From positions 1,767,545 through 1,831,544 of the forward strand of contig CM043799.1 in NCBI GenBank assembly GCA_023974075.1: a stretch of 64,000 bases of DNA, in the 5' to 3' direction. The DNA is from Chaenocephalus aceratus (lineage: Eukaryota; Chordata; Actinopteri; Perciformes; Channichthyidae). This document shows positions 21,008 to 33,015 of the stretch, piece by piece. Made by a program: the position numbers and the translations under genes. The first letter of the stretch is position 1; the number at the start of each line of letters is the position of its first letter. A model generated the notes under the pieces. That model made no database searches. It had not been told where the DNA came from and saw only the letters and a list, made by a program, of their open reading frames with translations.

Positions 21008-22044
21008 AATGTTTTTGACAGTTTAACAGATGTAATGTCCAAAGTTGGTCCAGCGTTCAGCTCTGCCCTCAGCTGACATGTTGTTGTTGCTTTGCTCTTT
21101 TCCCGCCTCTCGCATGACGTCGTGTGGTGACAGGAAAACAGTTTGTGTGTTGGGTTAAAATGTTTGGTTGTTTGTAAAAGGAAAACAAATAAAGCATATG
21201 AAAAAGCCTCTTTGGTTTCCCTGTAATATTAAAGCTGCTGTATTCAATATCTATGTAAGCATCATTAACAACTCGTCAAGGGATAACATGTATAGTGGAT
21301 TCACAGGAACGTTGTCATATGCACACTAGCTAGAGAGTAGCTTTCTTGATGCTCAGGCTCCTCCAACAATTCAACATACTTAACATAAAAGTGAAAAACA
21401 GTGAGTAATTATCATCACCAGTTCTGTGGAGCATTGTAGCCTCTGCTAGCTTCTCGTTTTGGAATTGTGGATGTTGGTTCAGTCTCACATGTTGTTGCCC
21501 TGGTTTCCAGCAGGAAGCACTTTTCAGTACATTGGGCAACATGACAACCACGTTGAGAATCAAGCAGATCAAAAGTTCAGGAGTAGGTGGAGACCAAACT
21601 AGAGCTAGAAGGAGAGTGATTACTTTATGTATATCAGTCAGAAGGACACAGACACAACTAATGTCTTCACTTAGTTTAGTTGGCATCTGTTCATCATGAT
21701 AAGATCAGTTTTGCAAAAAAAGGTGTATATTGTATTAAAGTCTGTTTAAAAGAATACATACAAAGAACACGCCAGTACCTGCTCCTTGTGTTTCTAGTTC
21801 TGGCCTTCTTGCAAATGCTTACAGTTTCAAAAACAGACTTAGATGCTGATTGGGTGTGCCAGCATCACCAACACTTCCCTGTTGGACTTTAATGTAAGAC
21901 TTTTACGGTGGGTAAATTGTAACCTAGTAAATTGTTATGAACAATGAACAAACAGAAGCTTGAATCTGTGATATGATGTTAATAAGCTCCTGCCTGTATA
22001 TTCTCTGTCAGTTTCAGAACAGAGCACAGTAAAGGCCGTTACAC
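21008..22044. other. Intergenic, no gene recognised
   Basis: No repeats or coding motifs are recognised. The minus-strand 118-codon frame at 21330-21686 has no domain signature. Confidence 0.5.
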
Positions 22045-24029
22045 AACCCAATCTCACGGCATTTCGTGTTCACCAACACGATTTGCCCCTTTTTTTCGTG
22101 TTGCACAGCACGATTTTAAAAGCAATGTATTTCTACTGCCTGCAGCACGTCTTTTTCTCCGGTCGGGTCGTGGAAGACCGGAAGCTGTGTGGTTCATAAA
22201 AACATGTTCTTACTCAATATCAAGCCACAGTTATTGCTTTTATTTTAAATCGTATAATTTCGGACTTTTGTTTCCGTCTGTGAGGAAAATAAATGGGGCT
22301 CAGAGCCTCAGGATACTGAAATCTGTATTTTTAAATATTTTTTTCCTTCTAATTTGATATTCTTTTCAAAATAACACACTGTTATTTACTCACCAATAAC
22401 ACACAATTATCCTTGCTTTTATTTATTGGTTTAATTCCATAATCTCGGGCTTTTTTGGCGTCCGTCAGGAACTGAATTTCAAAATAAATATAACCGGAAA
22501 CAGAGGTGGGCATTTCGAGCGATTACCCAAGATCCTCAGCTATGGTTTTAAGCTCGCTGATTGGATGTGTTAGCCGCAATGCATGCTGGGATTTGGTGTT
22601 TATATGATATGAAATCCGGAAAACATTTTAAAAGAATAAAATAATACTTAATTTCGAGTGTTCTTGCTTTTCTCTTTGAAAGTCATCACATAACGGCATT
22701 GTAATACACGGTTCGGCTGCATTACATATTACAGATCTGCCATGGTTCTTTATTTATAGAGCCCTGATGAGAAGACCTTTGGAAAAACTGGAAGAAATGC
22801 CGCCGAAACTGAATACTTGACGTGGATCATAAATATATCAACAATTAAACAACATCTTCAATTTCTCTTCACACAATACGTCTCCTTGCAGTATCAACAC
22901 TAATTCGGCTGACTTTTACATTTGATCTAATTCACAGATAGGTTATATTTACACCATAACGGTACACAGCTGAAGGACTGTAGTTTTTAAAGATATTACT
23001 GATTTTCTTTGAATGTAAGAATGTAAATACTGAGTCTGAAATAGTATAGCAATATGCTGTAAAATTATGTGAAAGTATGCATACAACTATACATCTTCAG
23101 ATGTTGTACATACACACTAATAATACAAAGTTATTATGGCTGTGTGCACCTTGTGTGCACCTCCTAGTGGTTAAAGCACGTTATTGAATTATTATTTTTA
23201 TGTGTTATATTTGATTAAAAAAATATTAAGAGTACATACTTTCATAGGGGGAAAGTATAAATATATAAATATAGAATATAAAAAATCAAGAAGATACTAT
23301 AAGTGATCTCTACAATAAAACAGTTTAGTGCAGGATGTACACAGATATTAATAGGAGGAGGTGCAAAACAGAAAAACGGATTAACCTTTATTTAAACATT
23401 AAATAACAGATTAAGGTCAGATTAAGAAATGTGCAGAATATGACAGTTTAATGGTGGAGGTACACACATATTGATAGATGTCTTGTAATGCACTGTTGAG
23501 GAACCTGTGACCCAAGTTTCCGGTTATATTTATTTTGAAATTCAGTTCCTGACGGACGCCAAAAAAGCCCGAGATTATGGAATTAAACCAATAAATAAAA
23601 GCAAGGATAATTGTGTGTTATTGGTGAGTAAATAACAGTGTGTTATTTTGAAAAGAATAACAAATTAGAAGGAAAAAAAGATTTAAAAAATACAGATTTC
23701 AGTATCCTGAGGCTCTGAGCCCCATTTATTTTCCTCACAGACGGCAACAGAAGTCCGAAATTATACGATTTAAAATAAAAGCAATAACTGTGGCTTGATA
23801 TTGAGTAAGAACATGTTTTTATGAACCACACAGCTTCCGGTCTTCCACGACCCGACCGGAGAAAAAGACGTGCTGCAGCCTGCAGGCACGAAACACGTTA
23901 CCAGTAGAAATACATTGCTTTTAAAATCGTGCTGTGCAACACGAAAAAAAGGGGCAAATCGTGATGGTGAACACGAATCAATAGATTAAAAATCGTGTTG
24001 GTGAACACGAAATGCCGTGAGACTGGGTT
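22045..24029. mobile_element. 1,985-bp foldback element with ~0.46-0.51-kb inverted arms
   Basis: The left arm 22045-22501 (AACCCAATCTCACGGCATTT to ATAACCGGAAAC) is the reverse complement of the right arm 23516-24029 with few mismatches over at least 450 bp. The unique centre (22502-23515) has no recognised protein. The right arm has an extra ~35 bp near its tip, a tandem second copy of the subterminal GTGTTGGTGAACACGAA separated by TCAATAGATTA. No clear target duplication is visible at the edges (ACAC left, GGAC right). The superfamily is undetermined. A solo end lies at 18976-19065. Confidence 0.88.
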
Positions 24030-27000
24030 GGACTCACATACCTGTATGGACATATATTGTTGGTGGGGGTTCTCATTTTGATATTTGCACCAGCTACACG
24101 GAAAGATGGGGGTCAACAGTCATTGTTGTGGGTTCACAGCTGCAGCTACAGATCACATGAGGCCTCAGCGGTCTGCGTCAGACACATCAAGTTCAACACA
24201 AAGTGTGACTGATGTTCTGTGAAAGGAGAAAACAAATTAGTTTATAGTAGAAAAATGTTTCTTTCTCTTTCTGAAGTTCAATTGCAGGTCCATGTTTTGT
24301 CTTTACAATCATTTACTGTCCTGTAAAACAGTACGTGGCACTGTGCAAGAGTCCGTATCGTACACTGTGCACACTAAACCCTGTTGAATTTGATTGAACC
24401 CTTTTCTCTGAGCTTTTCCAGTTGGTTTATTGTTCCCATTGCGACAGCTCCAAAGTGTTTTGTGGAACAATACTGATAATCCGATTTTTAGACATCTTTG
24501 AGTATGACTTATTTTATCTGCGTAAACACACTAGATGGTCCAACATGTGACTTGCAGTAGTTCACAGCACTTCCTCTCTCCTTCCTGTGTCTGCTGAAGT
24601 CCAACAGCATCGCTCTGATGTACTGACTCCAGCGTGTACACTTGTATTTCCACGTCTGCATATAAGAGCAGAGTGTTAGCAGTTGGCTGGGGCATGTTGC
24701 AGGCTGTATTTAGAGCAGCCGAGCGGACCGGGCCCCCCTTTGTTCAGAGCTTGATGAGGAGGAAACCCTGCTAGGCTGCGAAGAGTTCTCATCATCACCC
24801 TGCATCTCCGACAAGCTGCTCGGCCCGCACAGAGCCGGGGAGGCGGGAGGCGGTGGCTGATTGACAGGATAAGAAGAGGCCTCAGCGGAGAGATCTCTAT
24901 CCGCCGACGAGGCCCCGCTCCGATGGGAGACTCTGTGGAGGAGAGGCCCCCTGCATGGGCCCCACTGAGGGGAGGGCCACATACGTGTGGATTTAGGAAC
25001 ATAATCTTTTTAAAGATATATAGGTCCTGATTTTAGGGGAAGGTGCAGATAGACAGCAGGCATGTCAGTGACATCATCTGCCTCTTTGTGAACAGGCAGT
25101 GAAGAAGGCTTCTGTCTGACCACACCCACGTGTATTCCTAAGCCTGATAGTTTAGTATACTAGTCAAAAAATCAGCAGCGGTACAAGTATGTTATATTGA
25201 CAGATACAATCAAAGAACAAATAAATAGGCCTAATCATTGTGTAGAAATATTTTTAAATAATGCATTAATATGCTTTAGGAATATACTGTTGCAGTGTAG
25301 CTGTTTTGAGCATATATTGTTGTGTAGTTCGATCTACAACATTATATCATATTATATCATCTTATCATATTTCAAATGTACAATGTAACATCTTCATTTG
25401 TGAATAAGTAACTGTAACTTAATACAAATAAAGAACAAACACCTGTCAGCCACACTATGAGGACAAATGCCACCATCTGCTTTTCCTGGGAACGTGCGAT
25501 GTGTGCAGCATCCTGGCGAGACTGTAACGTCCACACTGAAAAGCTTCTCCTGAAGCAGACCTGTGGCTCCACTATCTGAACCTGCACATATTTATATCTG
25601 ACTGACTTTAGGCCAAGAAATAAAGGAGAACAAATAGTTTGTATTAACACGTGGATTCAGTGCCAACGATACCTGTGAGGACATACGTAGAAGAATTTCA
25701 GAAAACACTAAATATTGATATATTAAATAACTTTGTAACTCTTTGTAAAATCTCATTAAACTTTAAAATATTTGCATTGAAAATATGCAGTGGATATTTT
25801 TCAGATACATGGTTTCTCAAATCAACGATCCTCCTCTCAGGGTCTGCTTCCTGAAATAGATACATTCTTCCAGTCGAAAATATATAATAGGATCAATCCA
25901 ATTATTCTACAGAGATGAACACGAGGAGGAAATTGATTGCCGGGTCTAAGCAATTACAATTATATGTCTTTGTATGATTCATAAACACTGCTTTGTAAGA
26001 CTTGGAACAAACACGTTACGGAACAAAGAGATGGTGTATTGGTCAGCATCGAAGGGTCCTGCCTATCGAACACATCAAGGTGCTATTTCAGTTTGACGAC
26101 TCCAAAAGTTGTGAAGTCTAAAACATGCTCATGTCGCACTGATGTTGTTTCTTCCCCTCTCCATAACGTTCTGCATCAACAAAGCAATTTGTTTCCCCGG
26201 AGTGTGCTAATTTCTAGATTCCACAGTGCCAGGTGTTACGGCTGCCAGTCATCACATGGAAATCAGCAAAACCTTAACCACGGTGCTTATCCTCCTCGCA
26301 CAGCGCGGACGCATGAATTCTCTCTGATTTTTTGGGCAAAGATGGGGGGAGTCAGGAAAGGAGGTTAAGTTCCTAAGTGCACGTTCTCTTATTTGTGTTT
26401 TAAATCCCCACAAAGCAGTGTGACAGGCAGCGCTCCTGATTCCACGCTCTCTGCTGAATTGGATTGTATTCTGCCTCAGACAAAGATCGCGGCTGTTTGT
26501 TACTTTTGATATTTGTGCATTAAGAATTGACTGCGCCGATTGCACCCTGGTGATTTGGGGAGATAGCATACATTAGGGAGACGCTGCGCAACGTCAAATA
26601 GGGAAAGAAGGAAAGCAGAAGAAGTGAGGAAGCTTGAAAGCTGGATGCGAGGCGGTGTTCTGAGTGGATGTGCACGGCGACGGACCTGCAGTCTCTGCCA
26701 CGAGAGAGAGAGCCGGCACCGTGCACGACATGTTCTGCAGCAGCAGCAGCAGCAGGAGCAGCCGGCTCACATGCATCCCTATAGCTCTATAGATCCCACT
26801 GCTACACATGACTGGTCACAAGAAGAGGGCCGTACATTTCATTAATAACTCGTCACATAAGTGGAAATAAATCTAATTATTGTTCTGATTTTATAATCTA
26901 CATTGAGTTTCTTCTGCTGTGATCAGAGTGGATGTTCTGTTGTTGAATTGGACGAATCAGAAACCAATATCCATATACTCAAATCAGCTCCCGTTACATG

Positions 27001-27258
27001 CCATGTAGATATTGTGTTTTCCTCACAAGTGTAACGATACATATTTAATGTGTTCTCAAGTATATGAAGGAATATTGTGCTTTTGTTCTTTAGCGCGCTC
27101 GTAATATGTGGTATTTATTTTAGGGGGCTGGAAAATAATGGTGCTCTCAAGATGTGTTGAGATATATTTAGAGCTGCTCGTATTTGGCATTAATTAGTGT
27201 GTGTTCAACTAATTAAATCAATCAGCTGCAGCCATGACTGAAGAAGAGAGCCATAAAG

Positions 27259-27259
<1 letters not shown>
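24030..27259. other. Intergenic; candidate regulatory or conserved noncoding stretches
   Basis: No coding gene is recognised. The stretch 24660-24985 is GC-rich with GATA-like and TTGACAGG sites (24859-24866). 25990-26380 and 26430-26620 are balanced, repeat-poor and contain sites such as TGCTAATTTC. 27170-27250 has ATTAATTAGTG and AACTAATTAAATCAATCAGC, homeodomain/TALE-like. These look like possible enhancers; conservation is untested. A (CAG)n run of six to seven lies at 26738-26755. Confidence 0.3.

Positions 27260-27309
<50 letters not shown>
27260..27309. repeat. (GT)n microsatellite
   Basis: About 25 GT units. Confidence 0.96.
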
Positions 27310-27312
<3 letters not shown>

Positions 27313-27564
27313 GCTGTGTTTTTGTTTTCTTCATGATTTCAGTACACATGTAAATGACCTTAAAGACACTGTAAAGATTATTTTTGAAAAATATTCTCTT
27401 GTTTTCTTTTCTTTTTTCTTAGTCTTTGCTTTTGAAGTTTCTTCCAGCTGTATTTACTCCTCTCATTATTCACTTATGATAAGTGCAGGCATCATCCGAA
27501 GACAAAGACATTTATTTTAAGGAAAGCCCACACTTGATAAATAATGTAATGCTGCTGGGATTAT

Positions 27565-27566
<2 letters not shown>

Positions 27567-27617
<51 letters not shown>
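27567..27617. repeat. (GT)n microsatellite
   Basis: About 25 GT units. Confidence 0.96.
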
Positions 27618-27728
27618 GAATAAGGAGACTCGCTGACTTCCTTGACTCACACACACACTTGTATTGAAATCTGGCCTGTGTTGGCCTTGTTTACAGCAAT
27701 GTTAATTGGGTGGAGCAAGCCCACAGCC

Positions 27729-27733
<5 letters not shown>

Positions 27734-27794
<61 letters not shown>

Positions 27795-27814
27795 CGCACG
27801 CACGCACACACACG

Positions 27815-27873
<59 letters not shown>
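27734..27873. repeat. Compound (CA)n with (CGCA) interruptions
   Basis: 140 bp of CA with a central CGCA-rich part at 27786-27822. The surrounding 60-95-codon frames are artefacts. Confidence 0.96.
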
Positions 27874-27875
<2 letters not shown>

Positions 27876-28193
27876 ATACAGACAGAGCAGTTGAGTGGAC
27901 TGTTCCGTGTGTTTTATATTTCTGTGTGACTTAATGCGCCTACAGTAGTTCCCTCACATGTCCCTCTGCAGCGTCACACAGCTGGGTCAGAGAATGTCTC
28001 CTTTGAAGTCATTTCAATGGCATGAGGATACAGATGTAAGATCATTACATTGTGGAACACATCAAGTGGTAAAGCATCCTTCCATAGGTAGCTACAGGAT
28101 GATGCATGTACACCCAACACACCCCACTCGGCTGGTTTGTTACATATGGAATGCTTTGCAATGCTTCATGAATTCATCTTCATGGAAATCGAT

Positions 28194-28310
28194 ATTCAAA
28201 TTCAAATTCAAAAGCTTTTATTGTCATTGTACATATATACAACGAGATTCATGGTTGCTGCTCCAGCGAGTGCTTTAAAAACAGACATATTAAAACACAA
28301 AATAAAAGGT
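28194..28310 (-). mobile_element. LINE 3'-end remnant, minus strand
   Basis: ATTCAAATTCAAAAGC is followed by TTTTATTGTCATTGTACA and ACAACGAGATTCATGGT, the reverse complement of a Rex1-type LINE 3' end. The same signature ends the Rex1-like copy at 50336-50400. Confidence 0.65.
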
Positions 28311-28336
28311 CTGACAGTTACGACCAGCAAGTAGTG

Positions 28337-28362
28337 CTGTTTATGATATGTATCATAAACAG
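28337..28362. repeat. Perfect 26-bp palindrome
   Basis: CTGTTTATGATA, TG, TATCATAAACAG: two perfect 12-bp arms around a two-base centre. It can form a hairpin; function unknown. Confidence 0.9.
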
Positions 28363-29039
28363 TCATGTAAGCAATCCCCCCCAATGGGACTGTTGGGACT
28401 CTTCCCCCACGGTAGTGCTTTCTGAATGTAACAAAGTGAGAGTAAGAAATACAAGTATATTTAGTTGTGTTCTGTCAGTGTTTAGCATCACTTGGCAACA
28501 GTTCCAATGTGGAGCAAAGAAAGTGAGAGACTGAAACACTTCTCTGTCTGACTGCAGCTGAGGTGAGGAAGAGGAGGGGATGATGTTGGGGGGGCAGCTT
28601 GCCATCCTTCCTGTCTGCCTCTTCCTGCTCGCTTCGCCCCCCTCCCCCCCCCCCCGGTGGCCCCGCCCCCGCCAGTGGGTGGGCGAGGCAGGGGGCCGCA
28701 CAGGAAACAGGAAATCATGAGAGAGGAAGCCATGGGGGGGGGGGGGGGCCATGACGTGTCACACCTGCCACAGAGAGTGGGAGGGGGGGGGTGCTCTGGT
28801 GGCTTTGCCTGGCGGGCTTAGTGTCCCAATTACCTCCCAGTAAACAAAGGAGGAAGTTTTGCCACATTGTGGGCTCAGCTCTGCTCTACCTTTCTCACCC
28901 CCCCCACCCCCTTCCTCTATCTTTCATTCGCCCTCAGATAGGAGGCGCTCTCAGAGCCGCAGCCCGCGCTGTGACAGCACCAGGTCTCACTTATGAAAGC
29001 AGCCACCCCCCCTAAACCAGCTGGATGAAAGGTCGGCAG
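28363..29039. other. Intergenic with long C and G runs
   Basis: Homopolymer runs of C near 28636-28655 and G near 28735-28750 and 28783-28791 flank GC-rich sequence. No gene is recognised. Confidence 0.5.
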
Positions 29040-29530
29040 AACCCGGGTTCACACGCCTCCTCTCCTCCTCCTCTCCTCTCCTCCTCCTCGTCTCCTCGTC
29101 TCGTCTCCTCATCTCCTCCTCTTCTCCTCCTCTCATTGTCTCCTCTCCTCCTCTTCTCTTCTACGCCTCTTCTCTTCTCCTCTCCTCTTCTCCTCCTCTC
29201 CTTGTCTCCTCTCCTCCTCTCCTTGTCTCCTCTCCTCCTCTTCTCTTCTTCTCCTCTCCTCTTCTCCTCTCCTCTTCCTCTCCTTGTCTCCTCTTCTCTT
29301 CTATTCTCCTCTCCTCTCCTCTCCTCCTCTCCTCTTCCTCTCCTTGTCTCCTCTCCTCCTCCTCTCCTTGTCTCCTCTCCTCTTCTCCTCTCCTCTCCTC
29401 TTCTCCTCCTCTCCTTGTCTCCTCTCCTCCTCTCCTTATCTCCTCTCCTCCTCTTCTCCTCCTCTCCTCCTCTCCTTGTCTACTCTCCTCTTCGTCTCCT
29501 TGTCTCCTCTCTCCTCCTTTCCTCCTCTTA
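29040..29530. repeat. 490-bp polypyrimidine (TCC/CTCCTC) tract
   Basis: Almost pure C/T with periodic TTGTCTCC interruptions (CTCCTTGTCTCCTCTCC recurs), so it is a degenerate minisatellite-like pyrimidine tract. The 176- and 134-codon frames across it are low-complexity artefacts. Confidence 0.92.
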
Positions 29531-29713
29531 TTGTTTGAAGCTGCCGGCTCCTTGAAGCTGGGCATAGAGTCCTCTCAGGTCCAGGGTGCTCAGCTTGTTC
29601 CACCTGGGTCCGTCTGAAGACACTAGACGTAACCCTTCTCAGTGAAACATGATGTCATATACCTTGTTGCTGTGCTTAATGATTGTAATGAAGAACAGAG
29701 GTCTTCAGAAAGA

Positions 29714-30525
29714 AGTACTCAGATCTTGTACTTGAGTAAAAGTAGAAGTACTCAGATATTGTACTTGAGTAACAGTAGAAGTACCAGAGTGTAGGAATAC
29801 TCTGTTACAGTAAAAGTCCTGCATTCAAAATGTTCCTCAAGTGAAAGTAGAAAAGTATTCTCATCTAAATATAGTGAAAGACAGTGAAAGTAGTCGTTGT
29901 GCAGATTGGTCCATTTCAGAATAATATATATGATATGTTTTATAATGATTGATTATGAAAGTGTTCTCAAAGCTGGGGAAGGTGCAGCTAGTCTGAAGTA
30001 CTTTGTAGACTGCAGGGTAGCTGGTGAAGGTGCAGCTAGTCTGAAGTACTTTGTAGACTGCAGGGTAGCTGGTGAAGGTGCAGCTAGTCTGAAGTACTTT
30101 GTAGACTGCAGGGTAGCTGGTGAAGGTGCAGCTAGTCTGAAGTACTTTGTAGACTGCAGGGTAGCTGGTGAAGGTGCAGCTAGTCTGAAGTACTTTCTAG
30201 ACTGCAGGGTAGCTGGTGAAGGTGCAGCTAGTCTGAAGTACTTTGTAGACTGCAGGGTAGCTGGTGGATTTACTCCAGGTGGAACTAAAGTCTGATTCAA
30301 CACTTGATTATATTTCACATCATTCATCCACATCTGTAAAGTAACTAAAGGTATTACATACATGTAGTGGAGTAGAAGTACACCATGTACCTCTGAACTG
30401 TAGTGGAGTAGAAGTACAAAGTCGCAACAAATAGAAATACTCGTAAAGTACATGTATCTCTATAGGCTACTGTGCTTAAGAACAGTATTTGAGTACATTT
30501 ACTCAGATACTTTACACTTCTGCCG
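29714..30525. mobile_element. Teleost MITE-like repeat with internal minisatellite
   Basis: The left end has two tandem copies of a ~35-bp motif (AGTACTCAGATCTTGTACTT and GAGTAAAAGTAGAAGTAC). The right end has TTTGAGTACATTTACTCAGA near 30487. A similar end is at 57497-57550. Inside are further AGTAGAAGTAC motifs and a 48-bp minisatellite. No coding capacity. Confidence 0.65.
29971..30258. repeat. 48-bp minisatellite, six copies
   Basis: Units start every 48 bp from 29971 (29971, 30019, 30067, 30115, 30163, 30211). They are identical except for single changes (29977 G for T, one G-to-C in the fifth copy). As 48 is divisible by three the array reads as a 16-residue peptide repeat on one strand and stays open on the other. 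There are no spacers, so it is not CRISPR-like. Confidence 0.95.
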
Positions 30526-30618
30526 GTAGCTGAATAGACACAATTATAAAATGATGTTTTTTGTACTGAAAAAAGAAAACAAAGAAAATAAACCAAGGAG
30601 CAGGAAATGCTTGAAGAT

Positions 30619-30783
30619 GAGCTTCGTTAGCTTGTTCGCTAGCTTGTTCGCTATCTTGTTCGCTAGCTTGTTCGCTAGCTTGTTCGCTAGCTTGTTCGCT
30701 ATCTTGTTCGCTATCTTGTTCGCTAGCTTGTTCGCTAGCTTGTTCGCTAGCTCAAAAGGCTAACGAACAAGCTAATGAAGCTC
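30619..30783. repeat. 12-bp minisatellite inside an inverted repeat
   Basis: About ten copies of TAGCTTGTTCGC (30628-30750; some units TATCTTGTTCGC) are bracketed by GAGCTTCGTTAGCTTGTTCG (30619-30638) and its near-perfect complement at 30764-30783 (one mismatch). The whole can form a large cruciform. The 70-codon frame (SLFA repeats) is an artefact. Confidence 0.9.
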
Positions 30784-32128
30784 GTAGTTCATGGTCTGCG
30801 ACTCCTTTGGTTGTAGCTTTATTTTGTAAGTCTGTGTCATTGTCAGTAAGACGATGAAGGTTACAAATGTATTTTTTTTAGACTTGTTAATGCTCTGTTG
30901 TGAAGAAAAAAAAAGATATAGGCTACGGAGTACAAAGTAGCAACAAATCTAAATATTGTATAAAAAAAGATATACGTCTAACAAGTAACATGTAATATAC
31001 AGTGCTCTTTAATTACAGTAGGACTACAACATGATTTCGTTGTAGGTCTGTAGGTGTGTGTTGAAAGGAGGAGTCGCTGCTCCTCTCTCACTCCAGTGTC
31101 ATATCAATGTTTCTATTCATGTCTGCTTGTCTGAGCAGCTCAGATAAATTAACAAACCAACTTGAAGTGTCGGTCTGAAAAATAATTTCTCTCTTCTCCA
31201 TTAAAATAGCCGGACTACAGATCCTCCCTTTCCATTTTGCTGCCTGTCTCCTTCCATCCACATTCCACAACTCATCTGTCACTCCTGCTATTTTTCACGT
31301 GCCTCGGAGCAACAACACAACCTCCTCCCCTGCCTTTGAAGGAGCAAACCCAACCGGTGAGCTTAACGCATTTCTAATGAGCCCGCGCCGTACGGAGTCT
31401 GGAGATTAGTCATCATACGTCCCCAGCGAGGATCACGTTCGGAGAGATGCACCATGTATCATCTCCTCGCCGCCATCAACGTCTCGGCAGAAGCATCGAA
31501 AATGAAAAAGCTCCTCTATCCCGAATAATTAACTTCGTTTTGCTGATGTCATAAAAATCTAAAATCAGTGTTTGTTTGGCTGCTGGGTTCATAAAGAAGC
31601 GCTTCAAAGGAGTTAGGAGGGATTCTCTTCATTTGAGAAGGCAGTTCTTCAATTATGTTTGACAGATGGCATTGTCTTTAGAAATGCTGTCATATTCATA
31701 TAAATAAGCCTCGGTGGCATCATCCATTCACCAGTGACAGATAAGAGCAGCACACAAAGTGCCTGGCAGGTGCAGCCAGGAGGCCGCTCCGAGGCGCTGC
31801 AGAGTGAGGAAAGGAAAGAGGAGTCTCCTCTGTTTCCTCATCAGCAGCTAGCTTTTGATCTGCAGGAAGCAATGTCCACGGAAGGGTGGACTTGTCTCTA
31901 GTAAACGGACGAGGCGTCCCTCCTCTCTGAGCAGACTGATCACATTATCTAATTGCTGCAGAGATGAAAGAGAAGAGGTGAGAGAATGTCTGAAGTGGAA
32001 GAGACTGAGCAGGTGGGGGGGAGAGACCATTTAGGGGCTGAAACCTCAGTGTTTGGTGCATCTCTGTTCCCCCTGTCTGTTTGCTGCGAGGAGGAGAGAC
32101 AGCTCTGACCGGGACCGTCTACACCGGC
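30784..32128. other. Intergenic; candidate conserved noncoding block 31320-31760
   Basis: No gene is recognised. 31320-31760 is repeat-poor and balanced, with CCCGAATAATTAACTTCG and ATGTTTGACAGATGGCATTG (a MEIS/TGIF-like TGACAG site). This texture suggests an enhancer, unproven. 31760-32128 shows nothing specific. Confidence 0.3.
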
Positions 32129-33015
32129 AGTGTTTAGATGGGGAATCTGAAATCATTGTATCATGAACCAACAGCTAGAGTGAAAGTGAACGGTCGTCTG
32201 ACGGATCAGATTAAATTAGAGAGGTCGCCTAGACAGGGCTGCTGTCTCTCCCCGACACTTTTTGATATCTTCATCGAACCATTGGCCCAAGCAATCAGGC
32301 AGAACCAGAATGTAAAGGGGGTTGAGGCAGGAGGTTTAGAACACACACTGGGACTGTTTGCGGACGACTTGATAGCATACATGGGGCAACCAGACGTGGG
32401 CTTCCCGATACTGATGGATTTACTGGAGGAATATGGACAATACTCAGGGTACAAACTAAACGTGACAAAGACACAGATTTTAGCACTAAACTACACCCCA
32501 ACACCAGAGATCAAAGACAAATACAGAATTAGATGGGACATGGATACAATTACATATTTAGGGGTTAACATCACAAAAGGGTTAGACAAATTATACAATG
32601 CAAATGATACGCAGATCAATCAGAATATAAGAGGGATTTATGTAGGTGGACAATACAGACCTTAGACCTTAGTTCAAGGATTGAAATAATTCAAATGAAT
32701 ATACTGCCGAGGCTACTGTACCTCTACCAATCACTACCTACACCTATTCCACAAAGTCCATTTATGGAATGGGATAAATGGATTTAAGGTTTATTTGGGG
32801 GGGGGGGAGGCCCAGGATTAGGCTTGCGACACTGCAGCTACCCAAAGGAGAGGAGGATTGGCAGTGCCGAGTTTCCAGGGTTATTATTATGCAGCACAAA
32901 TCAGAACAGTGGCACGCTGGTGTAATATGGAATACGTAGCTAAATAGAAGGACATCGAAACAAATGGGGAAAACTACCAGATTCAAAAACTACTCGGGAT
33001 AAAGAATTATTAACA
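32129..33015 (+). pseudogene. L1-type LINE reverse transcriptase fragment
   Basis: The open frame 32138-32665 reads [20 protein letters not shown], then [13 protein letters not shown] (catalytic FADD) and [14 protein letters not shown], the palm and thumb order of L1-clade ORF2. After a frame change near 32660 the sequence continues in other frames as MNILPRLLYLYQSLP, FIWGGGRPRIRLATLQLPKG and GGLAVPSFQGYYYAAQ, to about 33015. The G-run at 32799-32808 and several stops break it. Upstream endonuclease and downstream tail are absent. Clade call rests on RQGCCLSP and the LPKGEGGLAVP motif. Confidence 0.85.

Noticed and set aside
24676..25002. 90- and 108-codon minus-strand ORFs in GC-rich sequence
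   Set aside because: No domain motifs; overlapping frames in GC-rich DNA are expected by chance.
29025..29565. 176- and 134-codon ORFs rich in Ser/Leu or Glu/Arg
   Set aside because: Low-complexity translation of a polypyrimidine tract.
29971..30258. Regular direct repeats that might suggest a CRISPR array
   Set aside because: Units are contiguous without unique spacers, and the genome is vertebrate. The same applies to the 12-, 19-, 32-, 40- and 57-bp arrays.
29897..30453. 132- and 166-codon ORFs with a 16-residue repeat
   Set aside because: The 48-bp minisatellite is divisible by three and open on both strands; no flanking coding signal.
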